A DNA stretch of 64,000 nt from Zasmidium citrigriseum. Taxonomy: Eukaryota; Ascomycota; Dothideomycetes; Mycosphaerellales; Mycosphaerellaceae. Each line of letters starts with the position of its first letter. The stretch's first letter is position 1. The translations under genes were made by a program, and so were the position numbers. The DNA lies in assembly GCA_002786025.1 (NCBI GenBank), contig NHNW01000033.1:434001-498000 (forward strand), given 5' to 3'. Shown here one piece after another: positions 24,338-35,436 of this stretch. The notes below the pieces were generated by a model, which was not told the origin of the DNA, made no database searches, and worked only from the letters and a program-made list of their open reading frames with translations.

Positions 24338-26575
24338 ATGGATGACAGCGCTGATGCCGTGTCTGATATATCGAAAGCCCGCCGGTCCGCCCAGGCCTGT
24401 CAGCGATGCCGAACACTGAAGGCGCGGTGTCTGCCCAGTTCGCAGGACGGCATCTGCCACAGGTGAGTTTGGGCCGTACGAGCGCTGTGGACTGAGATTG
24501 ACACGATGGTCCAGATGTGCTCGATCAAAAAGCCAGTGTATCTGGGATGAGCGACGACCCCGGCCGAAGAGATATGGTGGATCTTCGTGAGCTGAACTTT
24601 TCCGGATGGTGTCTGCTCAGGGACTGACTGAAGCTGAGCCGAATACAACAAGTTGAGCGGAAGATCGACCGACTATTTGCACACATATCCAATGGCTCTG
24701 AGAATGTTCAAACAAAGGATCAGTCCTCGGTGCGGGTCAAGTTGCCTAATGTCACTCCCGGAACAGGTGCCGATGGCTCATTTCCCCCGCTTGATCAACG
24801 AGACCATCTCGACGAGCATGAAGACTCGCCATCTGGTTCACTGGAGGCAGTCTCCAAGCTGCATCAATTCGATCTTACCGCTGAAAATGGCCAAACGCGT
24901 TCTGCTGATGAGAGCGCTGCTGCCGAGGATCCTCTTTCCAGGACTCTATCCGGCTACTCCGAAGGCGAGGAATTGCTGGAAGAGTACCGCCCAATGGCAC
25001 GCTCTTTCCCATTTATCCCACTCCATGAGGGAGCAACACATCAATACCTTCTTCAGTACAAGCCCATGCTTCTTCTTGCCATCATGACAGTCACCTCCTG
25101 GCGCAACAAGAGACTGCAAATGCGACTTGAAAAGCAGTATCGCACTGAACTTGCTCAGAGAACGCTTATCAGTCCACGGAAAGATGCCACATTACTTCAA
25201 AGCATTCTAGTCTATCTCGCTTGGTCTGGCAGGTTATATTTCTCAAGCATGGCCGTGGCTGATTGGTCCACAGGTCGCATTGGTACCTCGATGCCAACAT
25301 ACGAAACCCAGCGACTATCCTACATCTGGCTACGGCCATGCTCTCTGATCTTCGACTTCTTCCACAATCTACAGCAAGCCTCAATGACTGTCCGGGGGCC
25401 TCAATAACGTCCGAGAATGAACGTGAGCGGCGTCGAACACTCCTGGGGTGCTACTATCTCTGCTCGACGTAAGTCCGAAAGCGGATGAAAATTGTGGCCA
25501 AGGCTGATTGCCGTTAGTGTTCGGAGTGAATTCACGATATCGACTCTACTAGAATACAGAGATTTCATGCATGCTTGGAGCCATGGCCTGCGCGAAGCGA
25601 GTGAGTTCGATTCTGATGGTATCATCCCATTGTTGATAGAGTCACGACGGATACTGGATAGTGTCTACATTTTCGGCAAAGAAGGCAGTGATCTGTCGCT
25701 GCTAGATGACTTGCTTCATGCATTTAACCAGTGGAAGACGGCATGCGTGGAGTGGAAAGAAATCTCGTCGGCGGAACAACACACACGATGTAAGTCCAGT
25801 CGAGGCCAGGATAGACTAAGTGCCATTCACTGACTCATTTCGAGTGCTGGACCTACTTTGCTACTCACTCGAAGCAAAACACCACAAAGCTTCGATTGAA
25901 GCGTTAACTAACCAACTTCATCAGAACAGCATGACCGGTCCCCACGATCGCCAAGTTACCAGTCGCTCTGCTCAACTCAACGCTGGCAAGATGTTCTTCG
26001 ACACACTTGTTGCAGTGCCAATTGACCAGACCCACTTGGTGTCATTCGCCGAATGGATCGCAGTTCCTCGCATGGTCATGGACATGGCTAGGCTATCATT
26101 GCCGAGCCCACAGCATCCACAAGCATGGGATACAAAGCAAGCACAAGGCAACATCCGACTCAATCTCTATCTGGACTCGTTATGTTTCCGGATGCACAAC
26201 TTGGCCACGTACAACCCGCCTACGCAACCACATCCGGACTACTGGACTGTGATGAAGGAAATCATGCAAGCAGTGAATGCGTGGTACCAGAAGAGAACGA
26301 AGGCAGGGAGTGGCGATGATACTCGAGTGGCGCCAGGCAGATGCAATGTAGCGACTACCGGAGTCAACGGAGACTCAAATATGAGCTCATTGGACCAGAA
26401 TGCATATGCGACGCCTTCGACGGACTACCTTCATCCAGCAACAGACATGTTCAGCGACACCAGCTTCGGTCTCTTCGATTTCTCGGGACAACCTAGCGAT
26501 GGCTATTGTCCATGGCTGCCGTTAGATCTACGAATGAATATGGACTCTTTCAATGGTGAAGATTTCGAATGGTAG
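24338..26575 (+). CDS. Zn2Cys6 transcription factor
   Basis: A 662-aa regulator from six exons: 24338-24462, 24515-24586, 24639-25232, 25274-25468, 25518-25789 and 25845-26575. The binuclear zinc cluster uses C21, C24, C31, C40, C43 and C50 (CX2CX6CX8CX2CX6C) and is interrupted by the first intron. The linker RIQQVERKIDRLF follows, as expected for a dimerising coiled coil. The middle region matches the fungal-specific regulator domain (LLQSILVYLAW, then ILHLATAMLSDLRL and ERRRTLLGCYYL). The third intron is only 41 nt. The acceptor of the second intron (24638) is the weakest call; others cause stops. Divergent from the DJ-1-like gene and next to the SDR cluster, which it may control. Confidence 0.85.
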
Positions 26576-26711
26576 ATACCGAGCTACTAGAAGATCTTTA
26601 GAGGACTGCTTTATCATCGACCCGCTTCTGCGTATGGCCTTTTACGTCCTCGAACACCGTCCTCTGCATCGCGGGATCTCATACTGTCGCTTACTAGCAA
26701 ACTGCCGAAAA

Positions 26712-27708
26712 TTAGCACGGGCTTCCTTCTCTCCGATCACGGACTTGGAACTTACTGCCAATCACTCCGTTCACGGGAATATCTATCGACGTCGTATAAC
26801 TCGCTGCGTCGCTGAGCAAGTACACATACGCTCCACCAAGCTCCTCGACCTCTGCCAGTCGCGGCATACCACCGTAGTACTTCAGCTGCTGCTCCCAATC
26901 CGGCTGCTGCGGGACCCAATAAGTCATGGCAGTATTGACGAGGCCCGGCGAAACAGAGTTGACCCGGATACCATGCTGCGCCCACTCCATGGCAAGAGTG
27001 TGCGTCATGTTCCGGACTCCGGCCTTGCTGGCGCCGTAGGGTGCGGACGGCACTCGCTTGTTGGGCCGATAGGAAGCCATAGAAGCGGTGAATACGATGG
27101 ATCCTTTGACACCTTGTTTGATGAATGCCCTGGCAGCAACTCGCGCGCAATAGAACGCTCCGAAGAGATTGATGGACCAGAGCTGGTTGATCTCCTCGGT
27201 TGTGAAGTCGAGAGCGGGCTTGTGTTTCGTTCGGCCGGCGTTGACGACCATTCCGTGGAGGCCGCCTACTTGGGCTATGATTTCGTCGACAGCTTGAGTG
27301 GCGCTCTCTTCGTTTGTTACGTCGGCTTTGATGGCGTGGAGCTGGGACGGGAACTCCTTTTGCACAGCGAGAAAGTCGTCGCCTGTTTCGCCGATATCGA
27401 TTGAGAATACGTGGGCGGCGCCGTTGTCGAGACATGAGTTGGCGATTCCGAGGCCAATGCCTGCTCTTCTAGTCAGCTCTTCTGATCGTTGGACCATTTG
27501 TCGTCGAGACACGACAGACCTCTGTTGGCGCCCGTTACTGCGATTATAGTCAGTATATGATCGTTGCTGATCATTTTGCGATAGCTGGCATACTCGCAAT
27601 GACTTTTCCTGAGAGGTTGATTTTCGTTTGCGGCATAATAGCATTTGCTTGTGTTCCATTTTCGCCACTGGCCGCAGTCGTGCCATTGGCCATTGATTCA
27701 ACAGCCAT
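26712..27708 (-). CDS. Short-chain dehydrogenase/reductase (classical SDR)
   Basis: A 293-aa classical SDR from exons 27594-27708, 27520-27537 and 26712-27460. The middle exon has only 18 nt and encodes the coenzyme loop TGANRG; with the next exon it completes TGxxxGIG. Other landmarks are the NAG motif (VVNAG), the catalytic Ser in FTASMAS and YGASK. The block SPGLVNTAM and the C-terminal VNGV are usual for sugar-alcohol and xylulose reductase-like fungal SDRs. No leader peptide. It is convergent with the Zn2Cys6 regulator (137 bases apart) and lies beside a second SDR on the same strand, so a role in the same pathway is likely. The substrate is unknown. Confidence 0.88.
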
Positions 27709-28100
27709 TATCGAAGAGTTGAGAATTGTCGAATGTCGTGGCGAAAAGCAAGAGCACACCTTGAAGAGCAGTGAAGTACAGTCGGAGAAGTCGAACAAGA
27801 ATGACTTTGTGCTAACTCGTCATAAGTATCAACAGCGGTGGAAGAGCATTCACGGCTCGTGAAATGCGCGCATGCCTCGCATCGAGCCAGGCGATTTCGC
27901 ATCGGGACAGGAACTGCATCTTATCGACGACTTAGAGACTGAACACAGCCTCGCAACGGATTGAAGAGCTTACCGTTCAAGCACTGTCGTTTGTAGGCAA
28001 AGAGAGAGGTAGCAACTCCCAACATCTCTCTTGAGCATAATACAAAGAAAGAGTATACCTTCCAAACATTCGGATTTCCAGACTTTCAAATAGTGGACTG
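27709..28100. other. Intergenic between two same-strand SDR genes
   Basis: These 392 bases carry the promoter of the first SDR and the 3' end of the second. No gene seen. Confidence 0.45.
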
Positions 28101-28935
28101 CTATTGCAACGAAATAGATAGGCCTCCATCTACCAGTATTTCCGCTCCTGAGACATACTTGCTCAAATCGCTCGCCAGAAAGATCGCCGGTCCACTCAAG
28201 TCGTCCGGCTCTCCCACGCGACCCAATGGAGTTCGTTTTTCCAAATACTGCAACTTCTCCTTATTTGCCAAATCTCCAGCGGCCAATTGAGTTCGAGTCG
28301 TACCAGGTAGAAGAGCATTTGCACGAATGCCGTACTTCCCCAGAGCACAAGCTTGAGATTGCATCATGCTGAGAACGGCCGCTTTGGTCGGGGTGTAATG
28401 AACTTGCTGAGCACCTCCGAGATGGGCGCTGATGGAAGATATACCGATGATGCTGCCGCCTCGACCTTGTCGTTTCATTTGAGCTGCTGCTGCCTGGGTT
28501 GTCCAAAAGGTGCCGCGGATGTTGGTGTGAAGATGTGCTTCGAATGTTTCTTCGTCGAGTCTATCAAGCATGTTAGCACGAAAATCCATATGTCCCAATA
28601 TTGAACTTCTGATCTTACGTGAGGAAGTCCCGAAACTGACTAACACCGGCATTCGCAACGAAGCAGTCGAGTCCACCGTGAGCTTGAACTGCCGCTTCCA
28701 CAAGCTTGACACCGGTCTCTCTTTTGCCAATATCTCCCGCCATGCTCAACAACTTTGCATCCTTTGGCGCCTCTGCCCGCAGAGACTCGAAGTGCTTGAC
28801 TGAAGCATCATCATCCAAGTGATTGACTGTGACTGCTGCTCCTTGCCTCATGAACCCCAAAGCAATCGCACGACCAATGCCAGTCACACCACCTGTGACG
28901 ATGGCGGACTTACCTGCGAGCAGAAGTCCAGCCAT
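28101..28935 (-). CDS. SDR resembling fungal L-rhamnose/aldose 1-dehydrogenase
   Basis: A 258-aa classical SDR from exons 28619-28935 and 28101-28560. Landmarks: TGGVTGIG coenzyme loop, VANAG, the catalytic Ser in GISSISA, YTPTK and a C-terminal VDGG. The stretches RQGAAVTVNHLDDD and LPGTTRTQL resemble what I recall of fungal NAD-dependent L-rhamnose 1-dehydrogenase, which oxidises the aldose to its lactone. This is memory-based likeness, not a search. The gene is divergent from an SMP-30 lactonase, and 374 bases separate the starts. A lactonase is exactly what would act next on the product. It is the best candidate for the first step of an oxidative sugar pathway here; generic SDR is the fallback. 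Confidence 0.85.
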
Positions 28936-29309
28936 AGGTGTGTGAGTATGATGTCGCTGAGAGTGTATCTCTGGGCCAGCCAGACCATCTGTTGATGATG
29001 TCTCGCGGAACTCGAAAGCCGCTGTGAGGAGAAGTGGACACTGGCGCGAAGCGAGGTGGCTCGTTACGAGGATGGCCTGCAAGCTCGATGCGAGGACCGA
29101 TGCGAGCTCGCCCTGGCCGGAAGGCTGCAGTATGTTGATACGCTTCTTTCCGACAAGGACACTGTTCATGCGTGGGGTTGATGTGGGATAGTTCGCGGAC
29201 CAAGAGTGTCTGTCCTGGAGCGGATTCAGGTAAGGCTACGGGAGGGCCACATGCTCATTCCAAACACCGACGATCATCAACACTCTTCCAGCAATTGACA
29301 CGGGGCATC
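28936..29309. promoter_or_regulatory. Bidirectional promoter, SDR and SMP-30 lactonase
   Basis: These 374 bases separate the divergent SDR and lactonase starts. A shared promoter would make both enzymes together. The region is open in frame with both genes at its edges, but without other coding signs. Confidence 0.5.
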
Positions 29310-30386
29310 ATGATAACCCAAAGTTCATTCACAGACGTCGTGCACGTCGATAGCCAAATAGCCGCGAAAAGTATTATCACATCGCGCAAGAACGACTCTC
29401 CTTCATCGCCCTGCTTCATCGTTCTCGACGCGGAATTCGAAGATGTTCTCGGACCGTCGCCAAAGCTGGAGTTAATCTATGAACGATTTGAGAAGTTCGC
29501 TCACGAGGCTGGTGTATACATCGCTTCAACTGGAAAGGAGTACTTCACTTCCAATTACCAGGATGGAGCCAAAGTGGAAATATACGAGCTCGACGTCAAA
29601 ACGAAGCAGATGACCAGTCTCCCGGTCATTGCAAAGCAGATACCCGGTGCAAATGGCGGATGCAACTACAACGACAAAGTGCTCTTCTGCGCACAGGGCT
29701 CCCTCGACGTCCCATCGTCGCTGAGTCTATTCGATCCCCAGACTTTAGCCGTCGAAGTTCTGCTGGACAACTTCTACGGTCGAGAATTCAACAGCATCAA
29801 CGATGTTTTGATCCATCACCCTACTGGCGATATTTGGTTCACGGATCCGACCTATGGATGGCAGCAAGGCTTTCGCCCTTCACCGCAATTGCCTAGCCAA
29901 GTGTATCGATTTCGTCCCTCGACGGGACAGGTCTGGTGCGTTGCTGATGGTTTTGCGCAATGCAATGGGCTGTGCTTCAGTCCAGACTACAAGAGACTGT
30001 ACGTGACTGATACTGGAGCGACAGAAGCGAGGGGGATTCAGGGCAATCATATCGATCCCACAAGGCCTAGTACCATCTACGAGTACGCTGTAGAGGGAGG
30101 ATGTCGACTGAAAGATCGACAGGTGTTTGCGTTTTGCACTGCTGGTGTTCCGGATGGGATCAAGTGCGATGTCAATGGCAATGTGTATGCGGGCTGTGGC
30201 GATGGCATACATGTGTGGGATCAGGTTGGGACGTTGCTTGGAAAGATTTACACAGAAGGCATGGTTGCAAACTTTAACTTCTTTCAGGGAAATAAGATTT
30301 GTTGTCTTGCAGAGAAGAACTTGTTCGTTTGTAGTCTGCAGGTCCAAGGGGCATTGGCGAAAGTAGAAGGTCATAGCATTGAGTAA
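29310..30386 (+). CDS. SMP-30/gluconolactonase family lactonase
   Basis: An intronless 358-aa six-bladed propeller hydrolase, predicted to open a sugar lactone with a bound divalent metal. Diagnostic parts are NSINDV (metal-ligand Asn), WFTDPTYG and VPDGIKCDVNGNVY (metal-ligand Asp region). The start at 29310 fits the family's usual length; the frame is open upstream to 29172. No signal peptide, so a cytosolic step. Divergent from the 1-dehydrogenase-like SDR and followed tail-to-tail by a third SDR. Together they could convert an aldose to an aldonate. Other members of this family act on different esters, so the substrate is inferred from context. Confidence 0.88.
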   Translation: MITQSSFTDVVHVDSQIAAKSIITSRKNDSPSSPCFIVLDAEFEDVLGPSPKLELIYERFEKFAHEAGVYIASTGKEYFTSNYQDGAKVEIYELDVKTKQMTSLPVIAKQIPGANGGCNYNDKVLFCAQGSLDVPSSLSLFDPQTLAVEVLLDNFYGREFNSINDVLIHHPTGDIWFTDPTYGWQQGFRPSPQLPSQVYRFRPSTGQVWCVADGFAQCNGLCFSPDYKRLYVTDTGATEARGIQGNHIDPTRPSTIYEYAVEGGCRLKDRQVFAFCTAGVPDGIKCDVNGNVYAGCGDGIHVWDQVGTLLGKIYTEGMVANFNFFQGNKICCLAEKNLFVCSLQVQGALAKVEGHSIE

Positions 30387-30468
30387 TGATAGATAGTAGT
30401 GTTAAAATGAGGGTATTACTCTCTATTCCTATAAGCGAACTGCCTCAAATGGTTTGGAAGCTACCTGA

Positions 30469-31443
30469 CTAGTTCAATCGAAACCCGCCGTCAATGAATA
30501 TCTCCGAACCTGTCATGTAATGACATGCATCGCTAGCCAGGAAAACATAGGCCTGTGGTTGTTAGCTGCGGTATGGCGAGACTTGATGATGGGCATGTAC
30601 ATACACCCTTCAACTCTTCAGCCTTTGCGAGACGTCTGGCGGGGATCATCGATAACCAAGTGTCCATGAGATGTTTCGGCTGTGATAGCACCACTGTAAG
30701 AGAGGTGTTAGCAGCCAGAACGTTCAATGCAAGAGATAAGCCTTACTCTCGGTCTCGATGTATCCCGGTGAGATGCAGTTGACTCGAGCAAAGTCTACCC
30801 ACTCCACAGCCAGTCCTCGAGCCGAATGAGCCGCTGCAGCCTTCGACGCATTGTAGGCAGCCTGATTTTGGGGAACGTTGATCAGCACAGAGCTGACGGA
30901 GGCAGTCACGATCAGGTTGCCACGGCCCTGCCGCTTGAAGATCCGCCCAGCTGCCTGAGCAGTCCACATGAGCCCATCATAGTTGACCCGATTGTCGTGC
31001 GCCCAGGTCTCTTCAGTATATTCCAGGCTGGGGACTTGCACACAGACACCGGCATTGGCCACGACGATATCCAGGCGGTTGAAGTCGACCACGACTTGCT
31101 CCAGGGCCTTAGATATGGCATCGCGGTTCCTCACATCAGCCTGATATGCCTGAACTTTCTGGCCGGTGGACTGGGAGAGTTGCCGAGCGATTTCAGGGGC
31201 GTTGATGGTGGTCAGGAAAATGATGGCGACGTCGGCTCCAGCCTCAGCCAGTGCTCGGGCCATATGCAGTCCGATCCCGCGAGCTCCACCGGTTACTGCG
31301 GCGACCTTGCCTCGTAGCGAGAAGTGGTTCAGAACCGGACGGGATAACTCCTCATCGCTTGGCTGGAAAAGGGGCATGTCTGAGAGACGATCTGTCGATT
31401 TTGGGCGTGTTCCTACAGTATTCTTCTCCTTTTGGTTGTTCAT
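30469..31443 (-). CDS. SDR of the sorbose reductase/mannitol dehydrogenase-like type
   Basis: A 289-aa classical SDR from exons 30747-31443, 30605-30693 and 30469-30552. Landmarks: TGGARGIG, VANAG, TASVSS, YNASK, VNCISPGYIETEM and the C-terminal IDGGFRLN. The block LAVEWVDFARVNC and the start LSRPVLNHFSLRGK recall fungal NADPH-linked ketose reductases such as sorbose reductase and mannitol dehydrogenase. The ATG at 31443 has an A at -3 and is preferred over those at 31455 and 31548. Divergent from the second Zn2Cys6 regulator with only 168 bases between. Likely reduces a ketose or oxidises a polyol in the same sugar pathway. Confidence 0.87.
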
Positions 31444-31611
31444 CTTGGCTGTCATATACGGTTCGAGGCGGCGGTGGCTCGATACGAGGCACTCGTTACG
31501 GGGAAAGCGTTCCCGCGCCACCACCATCCCATCTCTTCCTCCTATCACCGCATCGACTCACAACGCATCCGTTTCCCTGCAGCTTTGTGAGCATCATGAA
31601 CGCGAAACGAT
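31444..31611. promoter_or_regulatory. Bidirectional promoter, SDR and Zn2Cys6 regulator
   Basis: Only 168 bases separate two divergent starts. It contains CGG-rich stretches (about 31470-31485), which suit binding by the divergent regulator itself. Confidence 0.45.
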
Positions 31612-33480
31612 ATGGCCGCAGTCGAGAGCAACGGCGATACTCATCTTTCGGCTCCAGTCAGGCGACGCACACGTGGCAAAGGCCTTCGAACTCGTACCGG
31701 TTGCCAGGCATGCCGCCAGCGTCGCGTCAAGTGTAACGAGGCTCGACCAGCATGCTCCAGCTGTGCGAAGCGAGGATGTCGTTGCGAGTATCTCAATGGG
31801 GTGACCGAGTCTTTGCACCGCCCCTCCACACCGCCCCCAGCTGATCCTCCGCCCACGGAGCAGCCACCCCGTCCCCGCGAACAGCACTTGGAGGAGTATG
31901 AACAGAGGGAGGCGGACCGCACTTTGCCGCCCATCGACCACAGCCTTGCAGAAGTCAGCAGTACTGGAGTGCAATCGGAGGAGCCACAGCAACAAATCTT
32001 CGCCAACACTCCGTTTGACCCATTCGCCGCCAGCCCAGATTCCGCTCTCTCGTGGAACCCTTCCTTCAACTATTCGCCTGATGATGCACCTCTACTTTGG
32101 CTCGGTCTACTCGCCAACGATGCGAACAGGTCACTTCTATCGCCAACACTGCTGCCTACCTCAGCTCCTGATCCGTACATTACACCGGCTCCTCTCACAA
32201 GTGGCATACCTCCAACACCCACTGCATCCTCATCATCGTATTTACCTGATGCAAACGACTTTGCGAATGTCAGTATACCCAAGAAGCCAGTCCAGCTCAG
32301 CCGTGGCGAGACGGTACTCTACCAACACTTCGTCACTCGTCTCAGTCGCTGGATCGATGTCACCGATCCCGACAACTCGTTCAGCATTGTCGTGGCCCAT
32401 GATGCTTTGCAAGACTTTGGCTTGATGCGTGCCGTTCTGGCACTCTCTGCCCGACAGATATCCCTCCGGCCGCCAAACCTAACACCCGAGGAGCACATTG
32501 AGCTTTCATCCATGGACTGCGTCAATCTTGCCGTTCAGTACTATCACGAAACATTGCAGTACTTGCAGGCCGCCATGCAGAGTACCGCCTACTTGCGAAG
32601 CGATCAGCTACTGGCGACAGTGTTGATAATCTCCACCTTCGAGATGCTCGATGGATCTGGTCGAGACTGGGAGAGACATCTCAAAGGTGTGTTCTGGATC
32701 CAGCGCTCCCAGTTGATTCATGGCGAGTCAGAGGGCATCAAACGCTGCATCTGGTGGGCATGGCTGCGGCAAGATATCTGGGCGGCGTTCAAGAATCGAC
32801 GCCGAATCCTCAGTTTCTACAAGCTGACCAGACCTTGCACGAGCCTTGGATTCTGGGAGCTGGTCAACCGGGCTGTCTTTCTGTTGGGCCAGTGCATCAA
32901 CTATGCAAGCGACAAAGATGTCAATGCTGGCAAGACTGACCTGCAAGCACGTCTCAATGCCGGCCAGGAGCTTTGGGATAGCTTGGCGGAATGGGCCTCT
33001 TGTTTTGCTTCGTATGATCGCCGTTTGCCGACACTGCCAGCCCCTGACGGCTCCCCATTCGAACCCATATGGATTCAACCTCCTGCAGCAGGTATGTGTC
33101 TCGCTGCATCACCCATTCTATCTGCTCATATCCTTCAGCATGATACTAATCAGACACTCTTTACAGGCCTCGCTGTCCAGGTCCATCACTTCGCCCGACT
33201 CTTACTGCTGGAGCTCATACCTCTGACTGGTGGGCTCCGTGAAATGGCTACAAGGACCAAAAGTGTTGAACTATCTGTGACTACAATCTGCGGCATTGCG
33301 AGCCGAGTCACCCAGCCAGAAGCAGCAATAATGTCCATCAAATGTCTATACGCCGCCCGGGAGCATGTCACGGATCAAAAAGAAGTTGACGTCATCAACG
33401 ACCTCTTGAAGTCTCATCAGAGCCTTACTGGATGGCCGGTGCATGATGCCTGCGTCAATCCGAAAGAGATGTGCACATGA
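31612..33480 (+). CDS. Zn2Cys6 transcription factor
   Basis: A 597-aa regulator with exons 31612-33091 and 33167-33480. The 75-nt intron keeps the frame, but GTATGT, a TACTAAT branch site and TTTACAG mark it clearly. The zinc cluster uses C31, C34, C41, C48, C51 and C58, preceded by a basic arm (RRRTRGKGLRTRTG). A Pro-rich linker and then a helical regulator domain follow (FGLMRAVLALSARQ, DQLLATVLIISTFEMLDG, WWAWLRQDIWAAF). This is the pattern of the ArcA-like/fungal_trans_2 group. It sits between a ketose-reductase-like SDR and a sugar transporter, so control of that set is the natural hypothesis. Confidence 0.9.
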   Translation: MAAVESNGDTHLSAPVRRRTRGKGLRTRTGCQACRQRRVKCNEARPACSSCAKRGCRCEYLNGVTESLHRPSTPPPADPPPTEQPPRPREQHLEEYEQREADRTLPPIDHSLAEVSSTGVQSEEPQQQIFANTPFDPFAASPDSALSWNPSFNYSPDDAPLLWLGLLANDANRSLLSPTLLPTSAPDPYITPAPLTSGIPPTPTASSSSYLPDANDFANVSIPKKPVQLSRGETVLYQHFVTRLSRWIDVTDPDNSFSIVVAHDALQDFGLMRAVLALSARQISLRPPNLTPEEHIELSSMDCVNLAVQYYHETLQYLQAAMQSTAYLRSDQLLATVLIISTFEMLDGSGRDWERHLKGVFWIQRSQLIHGESEGIKRCIWWAWLRQDIWAAFKNRRRILSFYKLTRPCTSLGFWELVNRAVFLLGQCINYASDKDVNAGKTDLQARLNAGQELWDSLAEWASCFASYDRRLPTLPAPDGSPFEPIWIQPPAAGMCLAASPILSAHILQHDTNQTLFTGLAVQVHHFARLLLLELIPLTGGLREMATRTKSVELSVTTICGIASRVTQPEAAIMSIKCLYAAREHVTDQKEVDVINDLLKSHQSLTGWPVHDACVNPKEMCT

Positions 33481-33602
33481 GATTGGTAGCTGCATTTAGC
33501 GCTTATACTATACTACGACACATATGCTGGAGCTAGAATCAATCAAGGGCTCAGAAAGCGACTCTCTGTACAGGAGTTGGAACCCAGGCCATCCTCCCTC
33601 GT

Positions 33603-35436
33603 TCACAGGAACCCACCCTCCCGATGAATCGACCCCGATTTTTGCTTCTCACCAACCTCCAAGTCCTCAGCAGAAGCTCGACGAGCCGTGTTGGACATCT
33701 CAGGATGTTCTTCCTTAAGGCGGGCAAAGGTACGCTCTGCATCCCAGACCCATGGAGTATCCGCTGCAAATAGCATGTCCATCTCTTCCAGGGTGCGTTG
33801 GTTCGATTCGGGATACAAAGCCCAGACTGTTACAAAGCCTCGTTAGCTTTGAATGGAGTTGTGAGTTGCGAATTTTCGAAGCCTTACCGACAGGTATGCT
33901 GACAATGTTGCAGGCGCCAAAGATGTACAACGTCTTTTCGTTGATGGCGCTGACGATGTATGGCAAAGCCAGAGTGAGAGACCTATGGCGTTGTCGTCAG
34001 CAGAAAGCCCTTTTGACAGAGAGAGAGGTACTCAAGACTCACCCATTCCCAATCGACCAGCCTACGACACCCCAGGCATTGCCTTTAGCACGCACAGAGA
34101 GTGGGAAAATCTCAGCCGGATACAACCACGGCACAGTCAACCAGGTGGCCCCAAAGATGAAGGTGTACAGGTAGACCATGGCAGCGGCGGCAGCACCAAA
34201 GCTGTTCGCAACACCATCGTTGCCATCCGCTCGAGCATTGAGACCCGCTCGAGCCATGCCACCAACGAGAAACATGGCAACAGCCTGGCCGGCCGCTCCC
34301 CACCACAACGTCCAGCGACGCCCGATACGGTCGAGGGTGAAGACACAGATGAGCGTTGCGAACATGTAACAAATGTTGTTGAGTCCGGCAATCCATTGGC
34401 CCTTTTGAGCCGTGAAACCAGCAATCCCAAATATCGTGGGTCCAAACATGGTGACACCCGAAATTCCACTCCAGTTCTGCATGATCTGAAGCCAGATGCA
34501 GAGTTGCACCCTTCGGCCGGTGTGCAGTCTTCCTGATCCAATGCCGAAGAACATGTGGAAGTATGTATTTCGATGCCCAGTATCGGTATTCCTCTCCAGC
34601 GCCACAACCTCACGAATATCGTGGAGTTCGGCTTCGGCCTTGCCAGCATCGTTCTCGCCGGTTCCACGCAGCCTTTGGAGGATGTAGTACGCTTCATCGT
34701 CTCGACCGACTTTGCACAGCCAGCGCGGCGATTCGGGGAAGAACCAACACGCGGCCAGCAACACGATGAGCGGCGCCATCTGGAAAGCTATGGGGAATCG
34801 CCAGCGGAACTCTGAACGTCCTCCATCGATGAAGGATACTCCGTACGAGATCCAGTAGGCCACGACGACGCCAAAGATATTCAGCGTGAATTCCATCGCA
34901 ATGAAACTGCCGCGGGACGAGTATTCGGCCATCTCAGATGCCCAGGCCGGGACGATGGCGTTCAGGATCCCCACGCCGATCCCGTTAATGACTCTTGAGC
35001 CCAGCATCCAGCCAGAGTTCTCGGCGGTCGTTTGCAGACAGGCGCCGAAGATTGACCACACAGCTCCCATTCCGATGGTGTTGATGCGGCCAAAGCGGTC
35101 GCCGAACCAGCCACCGAACAAGCAGCCGAGGAGGGTTCCGATGTAGAAGATGGCGACGATGCCGCCTTGGAGGAGGGTATTGGTGATGACGAGCGTACCG
35201 CTGGGGCCCACGTGGCCGAGATCCATGGTATGGACGTAGTCGGGAGACTCGTTGACGCCGCCCATCATGCCTTGGTCGTATCCTATTCGCGACCTTGTGA
35301 GTGTAGTCTGATGTGGTGGCAAGCATGATGACTTACCAAAGAAGAAGATCGATGTGCCGGCCAGGACATTGATGGCAATCAAGAGACTGCGCTTCTGCAA
35401 CTTGGCTGTTATGAGCCAGCTATTGCGTTGCTGCAT
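33603..35436 (-). CDS. MFS sugar transporter (sugar porter family)
   Basis: A 552-aa twelve-span transporter from exons 35337-35436, 34043-35282, 33888-33982 and 33603-33826. Sugar-porter marks: YDQGMMGGVN after span 1, GDRFGRINT in the first loop, PESPRWL after span 6, DRIGRR in the second repeat and, in place of PETKG, LYPESNQRTLEEMD at the C-terminus. Predicted plasma-membrane sugar:proton symporter. Convergent with the second Zn2Cys6 regulator, 122 bases apart. It is the likely uptake step for the neighbouring SDR-lactonase enzymes. The transported sugar cannot be read from sequence. Confidence 0.92.

Noticed and set aside
24587..24652. Other acceptors for the second intron of the first Zn2Cys6 gene (24620, 24633)
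   Set aside because: Both bring stops or shift the frame; 24638 keeps the frame and the RIQQVERKID linker.
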